Assembly (NCBI GenBank): GCA_041398845.1 | Contig: JAWKTZ010000010.1 | Location: 186,001-250,000, forward strand | Reading direction: 5' to 3' | Length of the DNA stretch: 64,000 bases | From: Fuerstiella sp041398845 | GTDB lineage: Bacteria > Planctomycetota > Planctomycetia > Planctomycetales > Planctomycetaceae | Shown: positions 7,837-16,929 of the stretch, in pieces | Numbering within the stretch: the stretch's first letter is position 1 | Layout of the letters: every line of letters begins with the position of its first letter | Made by a program: the position numbers and the translations under genes | The notes under the pieces: generated by a model | The model's input: the letters and a program-made list of their open reading frames with translations, nothing else | What the model was told of the DNA's origin: nothing | The model's database searches: none

Positions 7837-9888
7837 ATGGCGGCTGACGGAAACGAACGACATTCCGGGGATTCCGAAGACCTGTTTCGAGATTTTGATG
7901 AGTCACTGCGGGCGCTGGCAAATCCCGGCCAGTCGCTTGAAAAACTCGGCGACCGGTTTATCAGTCAGGAGACCGGCTTTCAGCCAATTAAGCCGGAGGA
8001 AAAATTCGATCCTGACGAAGAAATCCGCGACTACCTGGGGTTTCTGCATCGTGCAAAGGAAGCTCGCGACCTGCATCGATCAGCACAATTGATTACTGCT
8101 CGAGTGACCGATCAGCTTCCCAACGGATTGCTGCCGGAAATCAAGAGACTGGTTGTTCCTGCGGATTCCACAATGTTCCTGTTTTCGGAACGGCACGCTC
8201 CGCTGCAGCTCGATCCGGGGAAGGAATACGAAGTCTCACGACTTGGTCTGGGCGGCGGAGTCGGTCAGTCGTTTGAAGCGTTCAGTGAGAACGGGGGCAG
8301 TGGAGCATTCCAGGAACGCAGCGGTGTGCTGATTTGCGAGATTCCTCGACGCTCACTGCCGTTCACCATCACTCTGCCGGACTACACGGGCTTTTATCCG
8401 CCCGGTACCGGAGATCAGTTCACTGGACTTGTGGCGTCGCTGTCCAATGCCACGGAGCCGGAAGTACGCAGGCAGCATGCGTCTGAGCTGGCCAAGGGAC
8501 TGGGGCGCGTCTTCGAAGAGTCCCGTTTGAAAACGCAGGAAGGAATCTGTACCGGCGTGCGGGTTCAGGTGGAAATCGGTGTCCGGGATCCTCAGCGCCT
8601 GGTCGAAACATACTGCCGAAGTTATGCTCGCCAGTTGGAGAAGAAATACAAAGACCTTGATGCAAAGTTACACAGGCGGCCGATTGATCCGGGGCTGGCC
8701 AACAAGCTTCGGTTTCCGCTCAAACTGCTGTCTCAGGTTGTGTTCGGAGCCCGCCAGCAAAACGGAGTTCCGTTGCGGCCGGTGACACTGGCTCATGTCT
8801 ACAAGCGCATTCGTCTGGAAATCGCAGACGCGCTGCGCGACGCCATTCGTCAGGAAACCGCTCGACAACTCATCGAAGAACCGGCGCGCGTGCGCGAACG
8901 AGTGACCGATGCTCTGAACCAGCATGTGCAGCATTCGCTGGAACTGTACGGAGCAGAGATTCGTCGAGTGGTCAGTGTGGAATGTGTGTCGCCGGAGTAC
9001 AACCGCATGATTATCGACCGCGGTCGACTCAGAATGCGGGATGAGAAACTGGACGACGACCGGAATCGTTCGCGTATTGAAAACGAAGAACTCAGAATTG
9101 AGTCGCAGCGTTTTCAGGATCAGGTGCGGCACCAGAACGAACGCTCTCAGTATTCCACCAGCCAGCAGGCCGAAACCGCTCGCCAGCAGCTTCACGAACT
9201 GGGCACCACCAATCAGGTTCGCGATACGGTCGAAGCAGAAGCCATGCGACGTCGGTTGCAGCGAGAAGCCGAAGAGGCCGCTCACAATCGTGAAGAACAG
9301 CGTCGCAATGCCGAAGTGGAAGCCGAGGTGCGGCGTCAGCTTGAACTGTCTGCTCTGGAAATCGAAGCCAGACGAATGGAACTTCAGCAGAAGAAGATGG
9401 AAGCAGCCGTTCATCTGAACCTGCAGTACGAATCCGGGCAGCATCAGTTGCAGCAGGAGGCTCTGGATCGCGAACACCAGCGTCAGATTGAACGGGTCCG
9501 ACTGGCATTTAACCAGCAGATGGAAGCCAACTCGGCCGAGATGAATAACCGCATCAGCTTTCTGGAAAAGTTTGCCGGACTGAGCGGCGAACTGGACGAG
9601 AACAAACTGCTGGTGATGTCACTGGCGAGCAATCCGCAACTGGCCAAACCGTACGTCGAAGCAACTCGAGCTCGGGGTAAGGATGAACTGATGCAGAAGA
9701 TGGAGGAATTCAAGAATCAGCTTGTGGCCGTTCACGGGCAGGAAGACAAACTGGTGCATCAGTTGTGGCACGAAGGAATTCGGCAGATCGGTCAGGTGCT
9801 TGGCAAGCAGGCTCAGAAACCTGCCACCAACGTCTTCACGGACAACGTCAGGCTGGACAACCCATCGCCAACGCACTCAGAGGATTGA
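7837..9888 (+). CDS. SPFH/band-7-like protein with long coiled coil (683 aa)
   Basis: The N-terminal two-thirds resembles an SPFH/band-7 fold: VVPADSTMFLFSERHAPLQL with a following DPGKEYEV, much like the SPFH opening strands, and LRDAIRQETARQLI... EPARVRERVTDALNQHVQ... LELYGAEIRRVV, like the closing helix-strand of the fold. From about residue 395 to 600 it is a long heptad coiled coil rich in Glu, Gln, Arg and Ala. No transmembrane helix is evident, so membrane binding, if any, would be peripheral. The ATG at 7837 follows GGTGGAG and is preferred over an upstream TTG at 7789. SPFH proteins build oligomeric membrane scaffolds; this assignment is by pattern only and is moderate. Confidence 0.65.
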   Translation: MAADGNERHSGDSEDLFRDFDESLRALANPGQSLEKLGDRFISQETGFQPIKPEEKFDPDEEIRDYLGFLHRAKEARDLHRSAQLITARVTDQLPNGLLPEIKRLVVPADSTMFLFSERHAPLQLDPGKEYEVSRLGLGGGVGQSFEAFSENGGSGAFQERSGVLICEIPRRSLPFTITLPDYTGFYPPGTGDQFTGLVASLSNATEPEVRRQHASELAKGLGRVFEESRLKTQEGICTGVRVQVEIGVRDPQRLVETYCRSYARQLEKKYKDLDAKLHRRPIDPGLANKLRFPLKLLSQVVFGARQQNGVPLRPVTLAHVYKRIRLEIADALRDAIRQETARQLIEEPARVRERVTDALNQHVQHSLELYGAEIRRVVSVECVSPEYNRMIIDRGRLRMRDEKLDDDRNRSRIENEELRIESQRFQDQVRHQNERSQYSTSQQAETARQQLHELGTTNQVRDTVEAEAMRRRLQREAEEAAHNREEQRRNAEVEAEVRRQLELSALEIEARRMELQQKKMEAAVHLNLQYESGQHQLQQEALDREHQRQIERVRLAFNQQMEANSAEMNNRISFLEKFAGLSGELDENKLLVMSLASNPQLAKPYVEATRARGKDELMQKMEEFKNQLVAVHGQEDKLVHQLWHEGIRQIGQVLGKQAQKPATNVFTDNVRLDNPSPTHSED

Positions 9889-9931
9889 CCAGCACGACGT
9901 GCGTGGACAAAAGGTATCGGAAAGCTGCCTC

Positions 9932-12262
9932 ATGTCAGACTCCAACCATCAAAAGAAAACATCTTTGCCACGACCGCAGGGACTCGGCCCACCCGGACGC
10001 AGACTGCCAAAGCCCGGATCGCTGCAAGGTACCGACAGTCAGATCGACGGCCCGACTCGCACAGACGAAGCGTCGTCTGATGCTCGACCAGCCGGGAATC
10101 CGTCAATCGGTCGCCCGGATCGATATTCAGCCACAGTGACCAGCGAAGGACCGGAGGCTGCGCCGACCGGTCAGACGGTCGATGACGGCCGCTACCAGGT
10201 GCTCAGACTGATTGCTCGCGGCGGCATGGGCGAAGTCTGGCTGGCTCAGGATCTGAAACTTCGCAAACGCTATGTGGCGATCAAGAGACTCACGGCCGAG
10301 TCACTGAACAATCCGAAACTGCGGCAACGCTTCGAAGCGGAAGCGGAATCCATGGCCCGGCTGACTCATCAGTATGTCATTCGGGTGTTCGACATCGGCT
10401 GTGACAGCCAGGGCCCATTCATCTGTATGGAATATGTATCCGGCCCGCCTGCAACGTTGGCCGACTGGCCGGCCGATCTGCCCGCACCGCCGCTCACGCT
10501 CCAGGAGTATGTCGAGCGAAAAGTGAAGCTGCCGCTCGCAGATGCCGTCACCTTGTTGCGTCAGCTTTGCGGAGCCGCCATGGAAGCGCACGCTCTGGGC
10601 ATTGTTCATCGCGACATCAAGCCGGCCAACGTGCTGCTGGATACCAAACTGTCGCCGCGACTCATCGATTTCGGACTGGCGCGCGATCTGCAGCCGGAAG
10701 AAAGTCAGCACACCGCCGCCGGTGCTCAGATGCTGACGATTGGCTACGGAGCTCCCGAGCAGGAAACCGATGCCGGCGACGCCGACGAACGAGCGGACGT
10801 GTATGCTCTGGGAGCCGTGTTGTGGTTTCTGGTGTCCGGACAGAATCCCCGGTTTTACAGAAACAGCGATGCTCCACCGGAATTGAAAACGATTCTGACG
10901 TCGGCTCTGATGCATGATCGTGCCGCCAGAACTCAGACGGTCGCCGATCTGGACCGCGCTTTGGCCGTCCTGCAGAACGGTCGCCGATCTGCCTTCGGCG
11001 AAGATGCCGAGCATTCCGATGGTGCCGGCGAACGATTGAACCAACTGTCTCAATGCCTTGAAGGCGAACGCAGGGCCGGTGTTTGCCCCTTTTGCCGTCA
11101 CGTTCACGAACCAATTCCCCGGTCCGCAAAGGAACGCCAGTACTGTGCCGGATGCGGGACATCTCTCTGGATGAAATGCGGACGCTGTGCCGCCGGGAAA
11201 TCGACGATCAGCCTGACCAAAGTTCGTCTGATTCCCATCTGGGAACGCTTCTGCAGCAAATGCGGCGACGATTTGCTGAGCCCGGTTGTCGAACACCTGA
11301 GCAGCGCTGCTCGTGCCATGGCAGAAGCTCATTCCGTCGTCAGTGCGGATACCAATCGAGCTCATCAACTGGCTGCGGCTGCCAGTGAATCGCTGGAATG
11401 TCTGGTGCGCCAGTGTGGCACCGACTTTTCTGCCGGACTCGTGGGACAGCGCTGTGCAGATGCGGAGAAGGAAATACAGGGGCTCCGAGCCAACGCAACA
11501 GTCAAAGCCGCTGCCAACGAAGAAGACACATGGAAAGCGGCGTTGGTGGCCAACAGCAAAGAAGCATTCCAGAATTTTCTGAAATCCTTTCCTGCAGGGG
11601 TTCATGCCGAAGACGCACAGCAACGTGTTGACGTGATGACTCTGGCCGATGATATTCGCAATCGCCTGCAGGCCAAAGCGTACGAAACCCTGCTGCCTGA
11701 CGTTGGCCGGCTGATCAGTATGAGCACCGCAGCGAAGCAGAAGTGGTCTGACGATAAGCTGTCACAGTTACTCAAAAAGGATCATTCTGTCGAATCCTGC
11801 ATGGCCTATCTGAAGCTGTATCCGGAAGGAAAATTGTCCCGGCAGGCCAGGGCCATTGTGTCTCCTGAACTGCGAAAGATGCTGCTGGCGAAAATGTCGG
11901 ACCCGGTGGCTCGAGCAGAATACCTCGCATTCCGCTCGCCAGCGCAACAGGAAGAAGATGAAGCTCGGGCTTTCAACAGCACGCTGTGGCTGTGGGCAAC
12001 AGTCGGACTGTTGATTGCACTTCCCCTGGGAGGCTACGGGCTGATGAACGACGAACAGGCCAAGGTGATTTCCGGCATGGTGACAGCAGGCGGCGGCCTG
12101 GTCTGGGGAATTCTGATGTCGTTTCTCAGCAGCAAACGAGCAACCCAGGGCCCCTTGCCACTGCTGAATTACCTGTTGCCATTTTTTGCCCTCTCAAAGG
12201 CCTCGCCGGATCAAACGCCCCCCGAATCCACGTCGGACACAGAACCAGCCGACGTCGGATAG
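9932..12262 (+). CDS. Ser/Thr protein kinase with zinc ribbons and membrane tail (776 aa)
   Basis: After an 85-residue Pro/Ser/Thr-rich leader comes a complete Hanks-type kinase: IARGGMGEVWLA glycine loop, Lys118 in YVAIKRL, IVHRDIKPANVLLD with the catalytic Asp228, IDFGLARD (246-251), and GYGAPEQE. After the kinase are paired Cys motifs CPFCRHVHE, YCAGCG, KCGRC and FCSKCG, which look like zinc ribbons. A helical region follows, then hydrophobic segments LWLWATVGLLIALPLGGYGL and one or two more near the C-terminus, so the protein is probably tail-anchored. The ATG at 9932 has GGAAAG upstream; longer frames run back into the previous gene. It closes the cluster and is likely to phosphorylate a partner read by the FHA protein (inference). 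Confidence 0.9.
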   Translation: MSDSNHQKKTSLPRPQGLGPPGRRLPKPGSLQGTDSQIDGPTRTDEASSDARPAGNPSIGRPDRYSATVTSEGPEAAPTGQTVDDGRYQVLRLIARGGMGEVWLAQDLKLRKRYVAIKRLTAESLNNPKLRQRFEAEAESMARLTHQYVIRVFDIGCDSQGPFICMEYVSGPPATLADWPADLPAPPLTLQEYVERKVKLPLADAVTLLRQLCGAAMEAHALGIVHRDIKPANVLLDTKLSPRLIDFGLARDLQPEESQHTAAGAQMLTIGYGAPEQETDAGDADERADVYALGAVLWFLVSGQNPRFYRNSDAPPELKTILTSALMHDRAARTQTVADLDRALAVLQNGRRSAFGEDAEHSDGAGERLNQLSQCLEGERRAGVCPFCRHVHEPIPRSAKERQYCAGCGTSLWMKCGRCAAGKSTISLTKVRLIPIWERFCSKCGDDLLSPVVEHLSSAARAMAEAHSVVSADTNRAHQLAAAASESLECLVRQCGTDFSAGLVGQRCADAEKEIQGLRANATVKAAANEEDTWKAALVANSKEAFQNFLKSFPAGVHAEDAQQRVDVMTLADDIRNRLQAKAYETLLPDVGRLISMSTAAKQKWSDDKLSQLLKKDHSVESCMAYLKLYPEGKLSRQARAIVSPELRKMLLAKMSDPVARAEYLAFRSPAQQEEDEARAFNSTLWLWATVGLLIALPLGGYGLMNDEQAKVISGMVTAGGGLVWGILMSFLSSKRATQGPLPLLNYLLPFFALSKASPDQTPPESTSDTEPADVG

Positions 12263-12380
12263 CGCCAAATCGCTGATCCGCACCGGTATGGCATACAGCC
12301 CACCACACGATGATGTGGCGTTTACCTGCCGCTGATTGAGGGATTCATGCAGCGGATCAAGCCACTGGAGGCGTCGCCGA

Positions 12381-13526
12381 CTACGTGATTGTGGACTGTT
12401 GTTCAATCAACGCGTCCAGTTCAGCCTTCAGCTTCGGCAGGATTTCGTGGTAGCTGTAGGCACCCAGACTTTCCGGGCCCTTCTTCAGGTTCACGTGATT
12501 TGGGCCGCACCACAAGCCGAGATCGGCGTCGTCCGTCTCACCGGGCCCGTTGACGCGGCAGCCCATCACGGCGATCGTGATCGCGTGATCTTCGGCGTAG
12601 CGGGTCATTTCTTTGACCTGTTGAGCCAGCTCCACAAAGGCTTCGTTTTCCACGCGCGAACAACTGGGGCAGCTAATGATGTTCAGCGTCTTCAGGCCGT
12701 AGTCCACCACCGAGCGAACTCGACCGTTGGCGATGTCATCCAGAATTTTGCGACCGGCTTCGATCTCTTCGTGCTTGCGGTTGTTCGGAACGGTCAGCGA
12801 CACGCGAATCGTGTCGCCGATACCGCGGCTGATGAGCTGTTCGAACGCGATCCGCGTCTTGATGACGCCGTCCGGAGGCATGCCGGCTTCGGTCACTCCC
12901 AGGTGCAGAGGTACGTCCGGGCGTTTTTCGGCGAAGCGTTTGTTGACTTCAATCACCTTCTGCGGATCGGAATCCTTCAGCGACACGCAGTACCGCATGA
13001 AGTCATAATCGTCCAGTAAACGACAATGATCCCACGCGCTTTCGAGCATCGGGGAAATCGAATCGTCTGCGGCGTACTTTGCTTTCTTGTCCGGGTCAAC
13101 AGATCCGCAGTTAACGCCGACTCGAATGGCGCAATCGTGTTCCCTGGCCACATCCGCGATGTAGCGAACTTTGTCCTCCCACGGTTTCTCGCGTTCATGA
13201 TGGTACAGGTGTCCGGGGTTGTACCGCAGCTTGTCTACATATGGAGCAATCACTTCGGCCAGTCGATAATTTTCCTGCAGGTCGACGGAAAAGTTGCCGT
13301 GTACCTGGCTGCGAATTTCAATCAGCGCTTCGGCGTCTTTCTGACTGTCGATGGCAACGCGAATAACGTCGGCACCGGCGTTCAACAGATCCTGAATCTG
13401 AGCAACCGTGGCGTCGATGTCCTGAGTTCGCGTTGCCGTCATGCTCTGCACGGCAATCGGCGAATCAGCTCCGATGGTCACGCTGCCAATCCGTACCGGT
13501 CGAGTTGGATTTCGTTCGATGGTCAC
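12381..13526 (-). CDS. ispG: 4-hydroxy-3-methylbut-2-enyl diphosphate synthase (IspG/GcpE)
   Basis: This enzyme reductively converts methylerythritol cyclodiphosphate to HMBPP in the MEP isoprenoid pathway in the cytoplasm. The start resembles the family (PVRIGSVTIG, PIAVQSMTATRT, DVIRVAID), followed by the TIM-barrel region (LRYNPGHLYH, AIRVGVNCGS, LHLGVTEAGMP). The C-terminal [4Fe-4S] ligands are visible in IISCPSCSRVENEA and VMGCRVNGPGE. Its 381 residues match the shorter bacterial form without the large insertion. The start is GTG at 13526, preceded by an A/G-rich AGAAG site. It converges with the kinase gene. Confidence 0.97.
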   Translation of the reverse strand: MTIERNPTRPVRIGSVTIGADSPIAVQSMTATRTQDIDATVAQIQDLLNAGADVIRVAIDSQKDAEALIEIRSQVHGNFSVDLQENYRLAEVIAPYVDKLRYNPGHLYHHEREKPWEDKVRYIADVAREHDCAIRVGVNCGSVDPDKKAKYAADDSISPMLESAWDHCRLLDDYDFMRYCVSLKDSDPQKVIEVNKRFAEKRPDVPLHLGVTEAGMPPDGVIKTRIAFEQLISRGIGDTIRVSLTVPNNRKHEEIEAGRKILDDIANGRVRSVVDYGLKTLNIISCPSCSRVENEAFVELAQQVKEMTRYAEDHAITIAVMGCRVNGPGETDDADLGLWCGPNHVNLKKGPESLGAYSYHEILPKLKAELDALIEQQSTIT

Positions 13527-13879
13527 AGTGTTTTCTTCTGTACAGGTTCAGTCATGCCTGCCCGGCAGGATTCGTGCTTTGAGGTGTATTAACAGGAGGT
13601 TGCCGCGATGGTCGCGAAACCCCGATTTCATAAAACGCCCCGCCATTTTCTACGCGGAGTATCCCGACGCCGCCAACGGAAACAAGGCAGATTTCGGGAC
13701 GCCGGGCATTTCCCAACCGCAGAATCACAGAAAACGCAACACGGATGGAATTGAAATCCGGAGATTTGGCCGCCTGCCACGACGGGTTGGGTCTGGCAAA
13801 TCGAGACTCACCCGGGTAGATTGAAACTGACCGTCAGAATTCGTCCCGTACTGCGGCGATGCCGCGAAGGAGCCTTTCC
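13527..13879. other. Intergenic region between ispG and a small lipoprotein gene
   Basis: Divergent regulatory space. It holds a 13-bp near-palindrome CCTGCCCGGCAGG at 13557-13569, about 30 bases upstream of the ispG start, which could be an operator (weak). It also contains the short frame at 13608-13754 listed separately. No RNA structure or repeat beyond this was seen. Confidence 0.4.
13608..13754 (+). CDS. Possible very small basic protein (48 aa)
   Basis: A frame of 48 codons starts with ATG at 13608, eight to nine bases after a perfect AGGAGG (13594-13599), a stronger ribosome site than most genes in this window have. The product is very basic (many Arg, Lys and His) with no membrane segment and no family I recognise. 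It ends with TGA at 13754. The support is the ribosome site alone; it could be chance or a leader peptide, so it is offered as a candidate only. Confidence 0.3.
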   Translation: MVAKPRFHKTPRHFLRGVSRRRQRKQGRFRDAGHFPTAESQKTQHGWN

Positions 13880-14125
13880 ATGCGAATGTCGTTTCAGAAT
13901 CTGGTGAGGTCTGGGCTTTGTGTGTTGATTTTGGCCGCGTGCTGCAGCGATACATGGGCCGGGAAAAAATCCGGACGGAAGGATCGCGCCGCTCGCCGAG
14001 CTGCTCGTGCGGAAGCAGACGCAGCGATGGGCGAATCTGAGAAAATCTCCGGCAACAAATTGCTCACGCGCCAGGATGTGGAAGCTGCGCTTCGGTTGCC
14101 GTGTCCGGAGGTGATTTGCTGCTGA
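13880..14125 (+). CDS. Small putative lipoprotein (81 aa)
   Basis: The ATG at 13880 follows GAAGGAG with a spacing of about seven bases. The N-terminus is a signal peptide with a lipobox-like LILAACC, so a lipoprotein is possible; TWA-G could instead be a normal cleavage site. The remainder is short, rich in Arg, Lys, Ala and Glu, and ends in CPEVICC. No family is recognised. It stands alone between the divergent ispG and the convergent dehydrogenase gene. Confidence 0.55.
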   Translation: MRMSFQNLVRSGLCVLILAACCSDTWAGKKSGRKDRAARRAARAEADAAMGESEKISGNKLLTRQDVEAALRLPCPEVICC

Positions 14126-14278
14126 CGCCAGAGAACGCGGCCAGCAATGAGTCCGTAGTTCAGCCGTCCGCGCCAGTCGAGCAAAGGAATGAGAGATCTC
14201 CCACAGTGGAGATAATCTCCGTCCATGAACTGATGTGTCGCAGGCTGCGGCTGTTTTCTGAAATGCCTGTACCGGCTA

Positions 14279-15244
14279 CTAAAGGTTCACCACATTCTGA
14301 GGCCGTTCCTCAAGAAACGCTCGGATGTTTTCGACGCAGCCCTGAGTGAGCAGGTCGAGTCCTTCCGGAGTCTGGTCGGCGCTGTGCGGAGTCAGTACGA
14401 CGTTGCGGCACTTCATTAGCACGTTGCCGGTTGTGATTGGTTCGGCGTCGTAAACGTCCACGCCGGCTCCGAACAGATGACCGCTGTTCACGGACGAAGC
14501 CAGGGCTGTGGTGTCAACGATGGCCGCTCGAGCCGTGTTGATCAGAATGGACCCGCGTTTCATCTGCTGAAGTTCTCGCGAACTGATCATGCCGCGCGTT
14601 TCTTCCGACAGCCGCACGTGCAGGCTGACGACGTCGCTGATGCTGAACAACTCCTCCAGCGACACATAGCGAAAGCCGAGTTCACGGGCGCGAGCTTTGT
14701 CCGGGTGGAATGTCCAGGCGACAGATTCCATGCCGAACATGGAACACAACCGAATCATTTGCGAACCGATGTTGCCGGTGCCAATCACACCGATGCGTTT
14801 TCCGATCAGCGACATGCCAAGCTCGGCCGACCACTGCCCTGCCCTGAGCTGTTCCGTCATCGACGCCATTCGCCGCGACACTGCCAGCATCAGCCCGAAC
14901 GCGTGCTCCGCAACCACTGTCGCCGTGCGTCCGGGAATGTTGCTGACAACGATGCCTCGCCGCGACGCGGCTTCAATGTCGATCGAATCGTAGCCGATGC
15001 CGCAGACAGCAATCATCTTCAGCTTAGGTAACTGATGAAGCACTTCGCCTGAAACCTTCACCGCGCTGCGGGAATTCAGCAGCACATCCGCAGGCTTCAG
15101 GCGTTTCAGCATTTCGGCATCGTTGGCCGGGCGGTCGGAATACAGCCGAACATCCGCCAGCTCACGCAGTTGATCAAGGCATTGCGATCGCCCTACCAGA
15201 GGCGGGTCGTCGCCGGGGATGACCACAACAGGGCGTTTGTGCAT
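14279..15244 (-). CDS. NAD-dependent D-2-hydroxyacid dehydrogenase family protein
   Basis: Member of the SerA/GyaR/LdhA superfamily that oxidises or reduces 2-hydroxy/2-keto acids with NAD(P). The nucleotide site is IGVIGTGNIGSQM at about residue 150. The catalytic triad positions are seen as Arg in INTARAAIVD, Glu in GVDVYDAEP and His in LTPHSAD. The substrate-domain motif VCGIGYDSIDIEAASRRGI is also present. Its 321 residues fit the short form without a regulatory ACT domain. The exact substrate (glycerate, phosphoglycerate, lactate or other) cannot be read from the sequence. It appears to be a single gene. Confidence 0.9.
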   Translation of the reverse strand: MHKRPVVVIPGDDPPLVGRSQCLDQLRELADVRLYSDRPANDAEMLKRLKPADVLLNSRSAVKVSGEVLHQLPKLKMIAVCGIGYDSIDIEAASRRGIVVSNIPGRTATVVAEHAFGLMLAVSRRMASMTEQLRAGQWSAELGMSLIGKRIGVIGTGNIGSQMIRLCSMFGMESVAWTFHPDKARARELGFRYVSLEELFSISDVVSLHVRLSEETRGMISSRELQQMKRGSILINTARAAIVDTTALASSVNSGHLFGAGVDVYDAEPITTGNVLMKCRNVVLTPHSADQTPEGLDLLTQGCVENIRAFLEERPQNVVNL

Positions 15245-15283
15245 GAAGATTTGCTTGATGATTTACGAGAGAACGATGGAACA

Positions 15284-16801
15284 TCAGAGTTTACCAAAGT
15301 CCACGATCTCTTTCCCGTCAATTGACAGCAATGCGTTCAGCGTCGCGGCGTCAATTGTTCCGGGAATCAGCCGAGCCGAACCATCGCAAAGGCAGGCATG
15401 AAAACCTTTGGCAGCGGCGTCGAGCAGTACCGTCAACGGGTTTTCGGCAGGAATCTCAACGTCTTCCGGCTTCGTCCAGATCACGGCCTGATCCGGAGCC
15501 GCTTCGACAATCATCAGCGTGTTGCTGGTGCCATCCAGAATGCTCTGAAACGTCATGCCACCGCCGGACCTGCCAAACGCACTGTCCTTTGTCAGTGGAG
15601 CCACCATGCGAGTCTTGCCGGCGGCGATGGCGGCTTCATCCGTTTGACTGCCGTCGTAAACACGCGGCATCTTTGAAACCAGTTTGATGTTGTGTGGACT
15701 GTCCCATGGTTCGTCCAGATGGAACTCCTGATACAGCGGAGCATTGTCCAGATAAGGAAGAATCAGGACTCGCCAACTGAGCAGTCGTTTGCCGTCTTTG
15801 CCGACGAGCGACTGAGGCGGAAGGTGTCCGTAGCTGTCATGAAAATTGTGCATCGCCAGAGCGATCTGCTTAAATGAATTCAGCGTACTCATGCGTTGAG
15901 CACGGAGGCGAGCCGGCGATGTCAATGTCTTCAGACTGTCGATCATCGCCGTCGTGCTCTGGAGCGAATTCGAGGCCAAAACGACGTTGCTTTCGTCGGC
16001 TTTCATCTGAATCGGTGTTGCTGCCGCCTTGATTTCCGAAGTGGTCCATTCGTTAATCAGCGACGAGATGCCTTCTGCGGATTCCGGCGACTTTGTCTGA
16101 ATCTGGAGTTCAAATGATGACGGCGGGAGCAGTCCCGACAGAGTCACGGCTTTCACGTTGACCAGCAGTTCCGCCGCTTGAGTCACCCGCGGATCGGCAC
16201 TGCCGAAGATCTCCGGCAGTACGGACATGACTGGAACCAAAGTCGCAACCGGAGTCTTCAGGGCGATCGCGTGTGGATGCTTCAACCTGTTCACTGTGAC
16301 CAGGAACTCTGCATCAGGCGTGCCGGAGCGTTCCCTGAGGTTGGCGATTTCGCTCTTGTCTCCGACCACGACACAGCTTCCATCAACCACGGCGGTGCCA
16401 CCGGAACCTTCGGCCAGAGTCTTCAGAATCAGGGTCACCGCGTCGATCGTGTCGTCTGGCGCAGGGACGACGAACGCGCGCGGTCCTTGAGTCAGTCCGG
16501 CCAGATCGCTGATCCAATACATCCGAGTCACACCAAGCTGCACCAGAGCTGTCTTCACCGCCTTCGCCTGCGTCAGGTCATTGCCTTGAGCATTCAGCGT
16601 CTTCGCAAATTCCGCCAGTTGATCGAGATCAAACTGCGACAGGTCGGCCCAGCCAACGACCGTGGTTTGAGCATCCAGATACGCTTCAATGGGTTTGGTA
16701 TTCGAAGCGTTGTTCTGCGCAACGGTCGTCGTGGTGGCGCACATCGCGATGAAGACCGAGAGTGTCAAGAGCAGTTGTTGTGGTTTGAGAAAGCGTTGCA
16801 T
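15284..16801 (-). CDS. Secreted protein with C-terminal DUF1559-like domain (505 aa)
   Basis: A signal peptide (LLLTLSVFIAMCATTTTVAQ) precedes about 300 residues without a recognised domain, made of alternating strands and helices. The C-terminal third resembles the planctomycete DUF1559 module: FKQIALAMHNFHDSYGHLPP, LLSWRVLILPYLD, LYQEFHLDEPWDSPHN, and FQSILDGTSNTLMIVEA. DUF1559 is usually preceded by a type IV pilin-like leader; here a normal signal peptide replaces it. Function is unknown. It is downstream of the sigma factor set on the same strand, with a 128-base gap. Confidence 0.8.
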   Translation of the reverse strand: MQRFLKPQQLLLTLSVFIAMCATTTTVAQNNASNTKPIEAYLDAQTTVVGWADLSQFDLDQLAEFAKTLNAQGNDLTQAKAVKTALVQLGVTRMYWISDLAGLTQGPRAFVVPAPDDTIDAVTLILKTLAEGSGGTAVVDGSCVVVGDKSEIANLRERSGTPDAEFLVTVNRLKHPHAIALKTPVATLVPVMSVLPEIFGSADPRVTQAAELLVNVKAVTLSGLLPPSSFELQIQTKSPESAEGISSLINEWTTSEIKAAATPIQMKADESNVVLASNSLQSTTAMIDSLKTLTSPARLRAQRMSTLNSFKQIALAMHNFHDSYGHLPPQSLVGKDGKRLLSWRVLILPYLDNAPLYQEFHLDEPWDSPHNIKLVSKMPRVYDGSQTDEAAIAAGKTRMVAPLTKDSAFGRSGGGMTFQSILDGTSNTLMIVEAAPDQAVIWTKPEDVEIPAENPLTVLLDAAAKGFHACLCDGSARLIPGTIDAATLNALLSIDGKEIVDFGKL

Positions 16802-16929
16802 AGCAGTAGGTATTCTTTGAACAGGGGGATTTGTTGACCTTCGACCGACGCAATCCTGCCGCCGGCCACTGAGTTCGTATTCGATGGCAGATTGAATCGA
16901 CAGCCTCGTCGCCGCAGTGGTTCTCGGCG

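Noticed and set aside
13557..13569. CCTGCCCGGCAGG near-palindrome before ispG
   Set aside because: Short GC-rich palindromes are common by chance in this composition; mentioned in the intergenic entry only.
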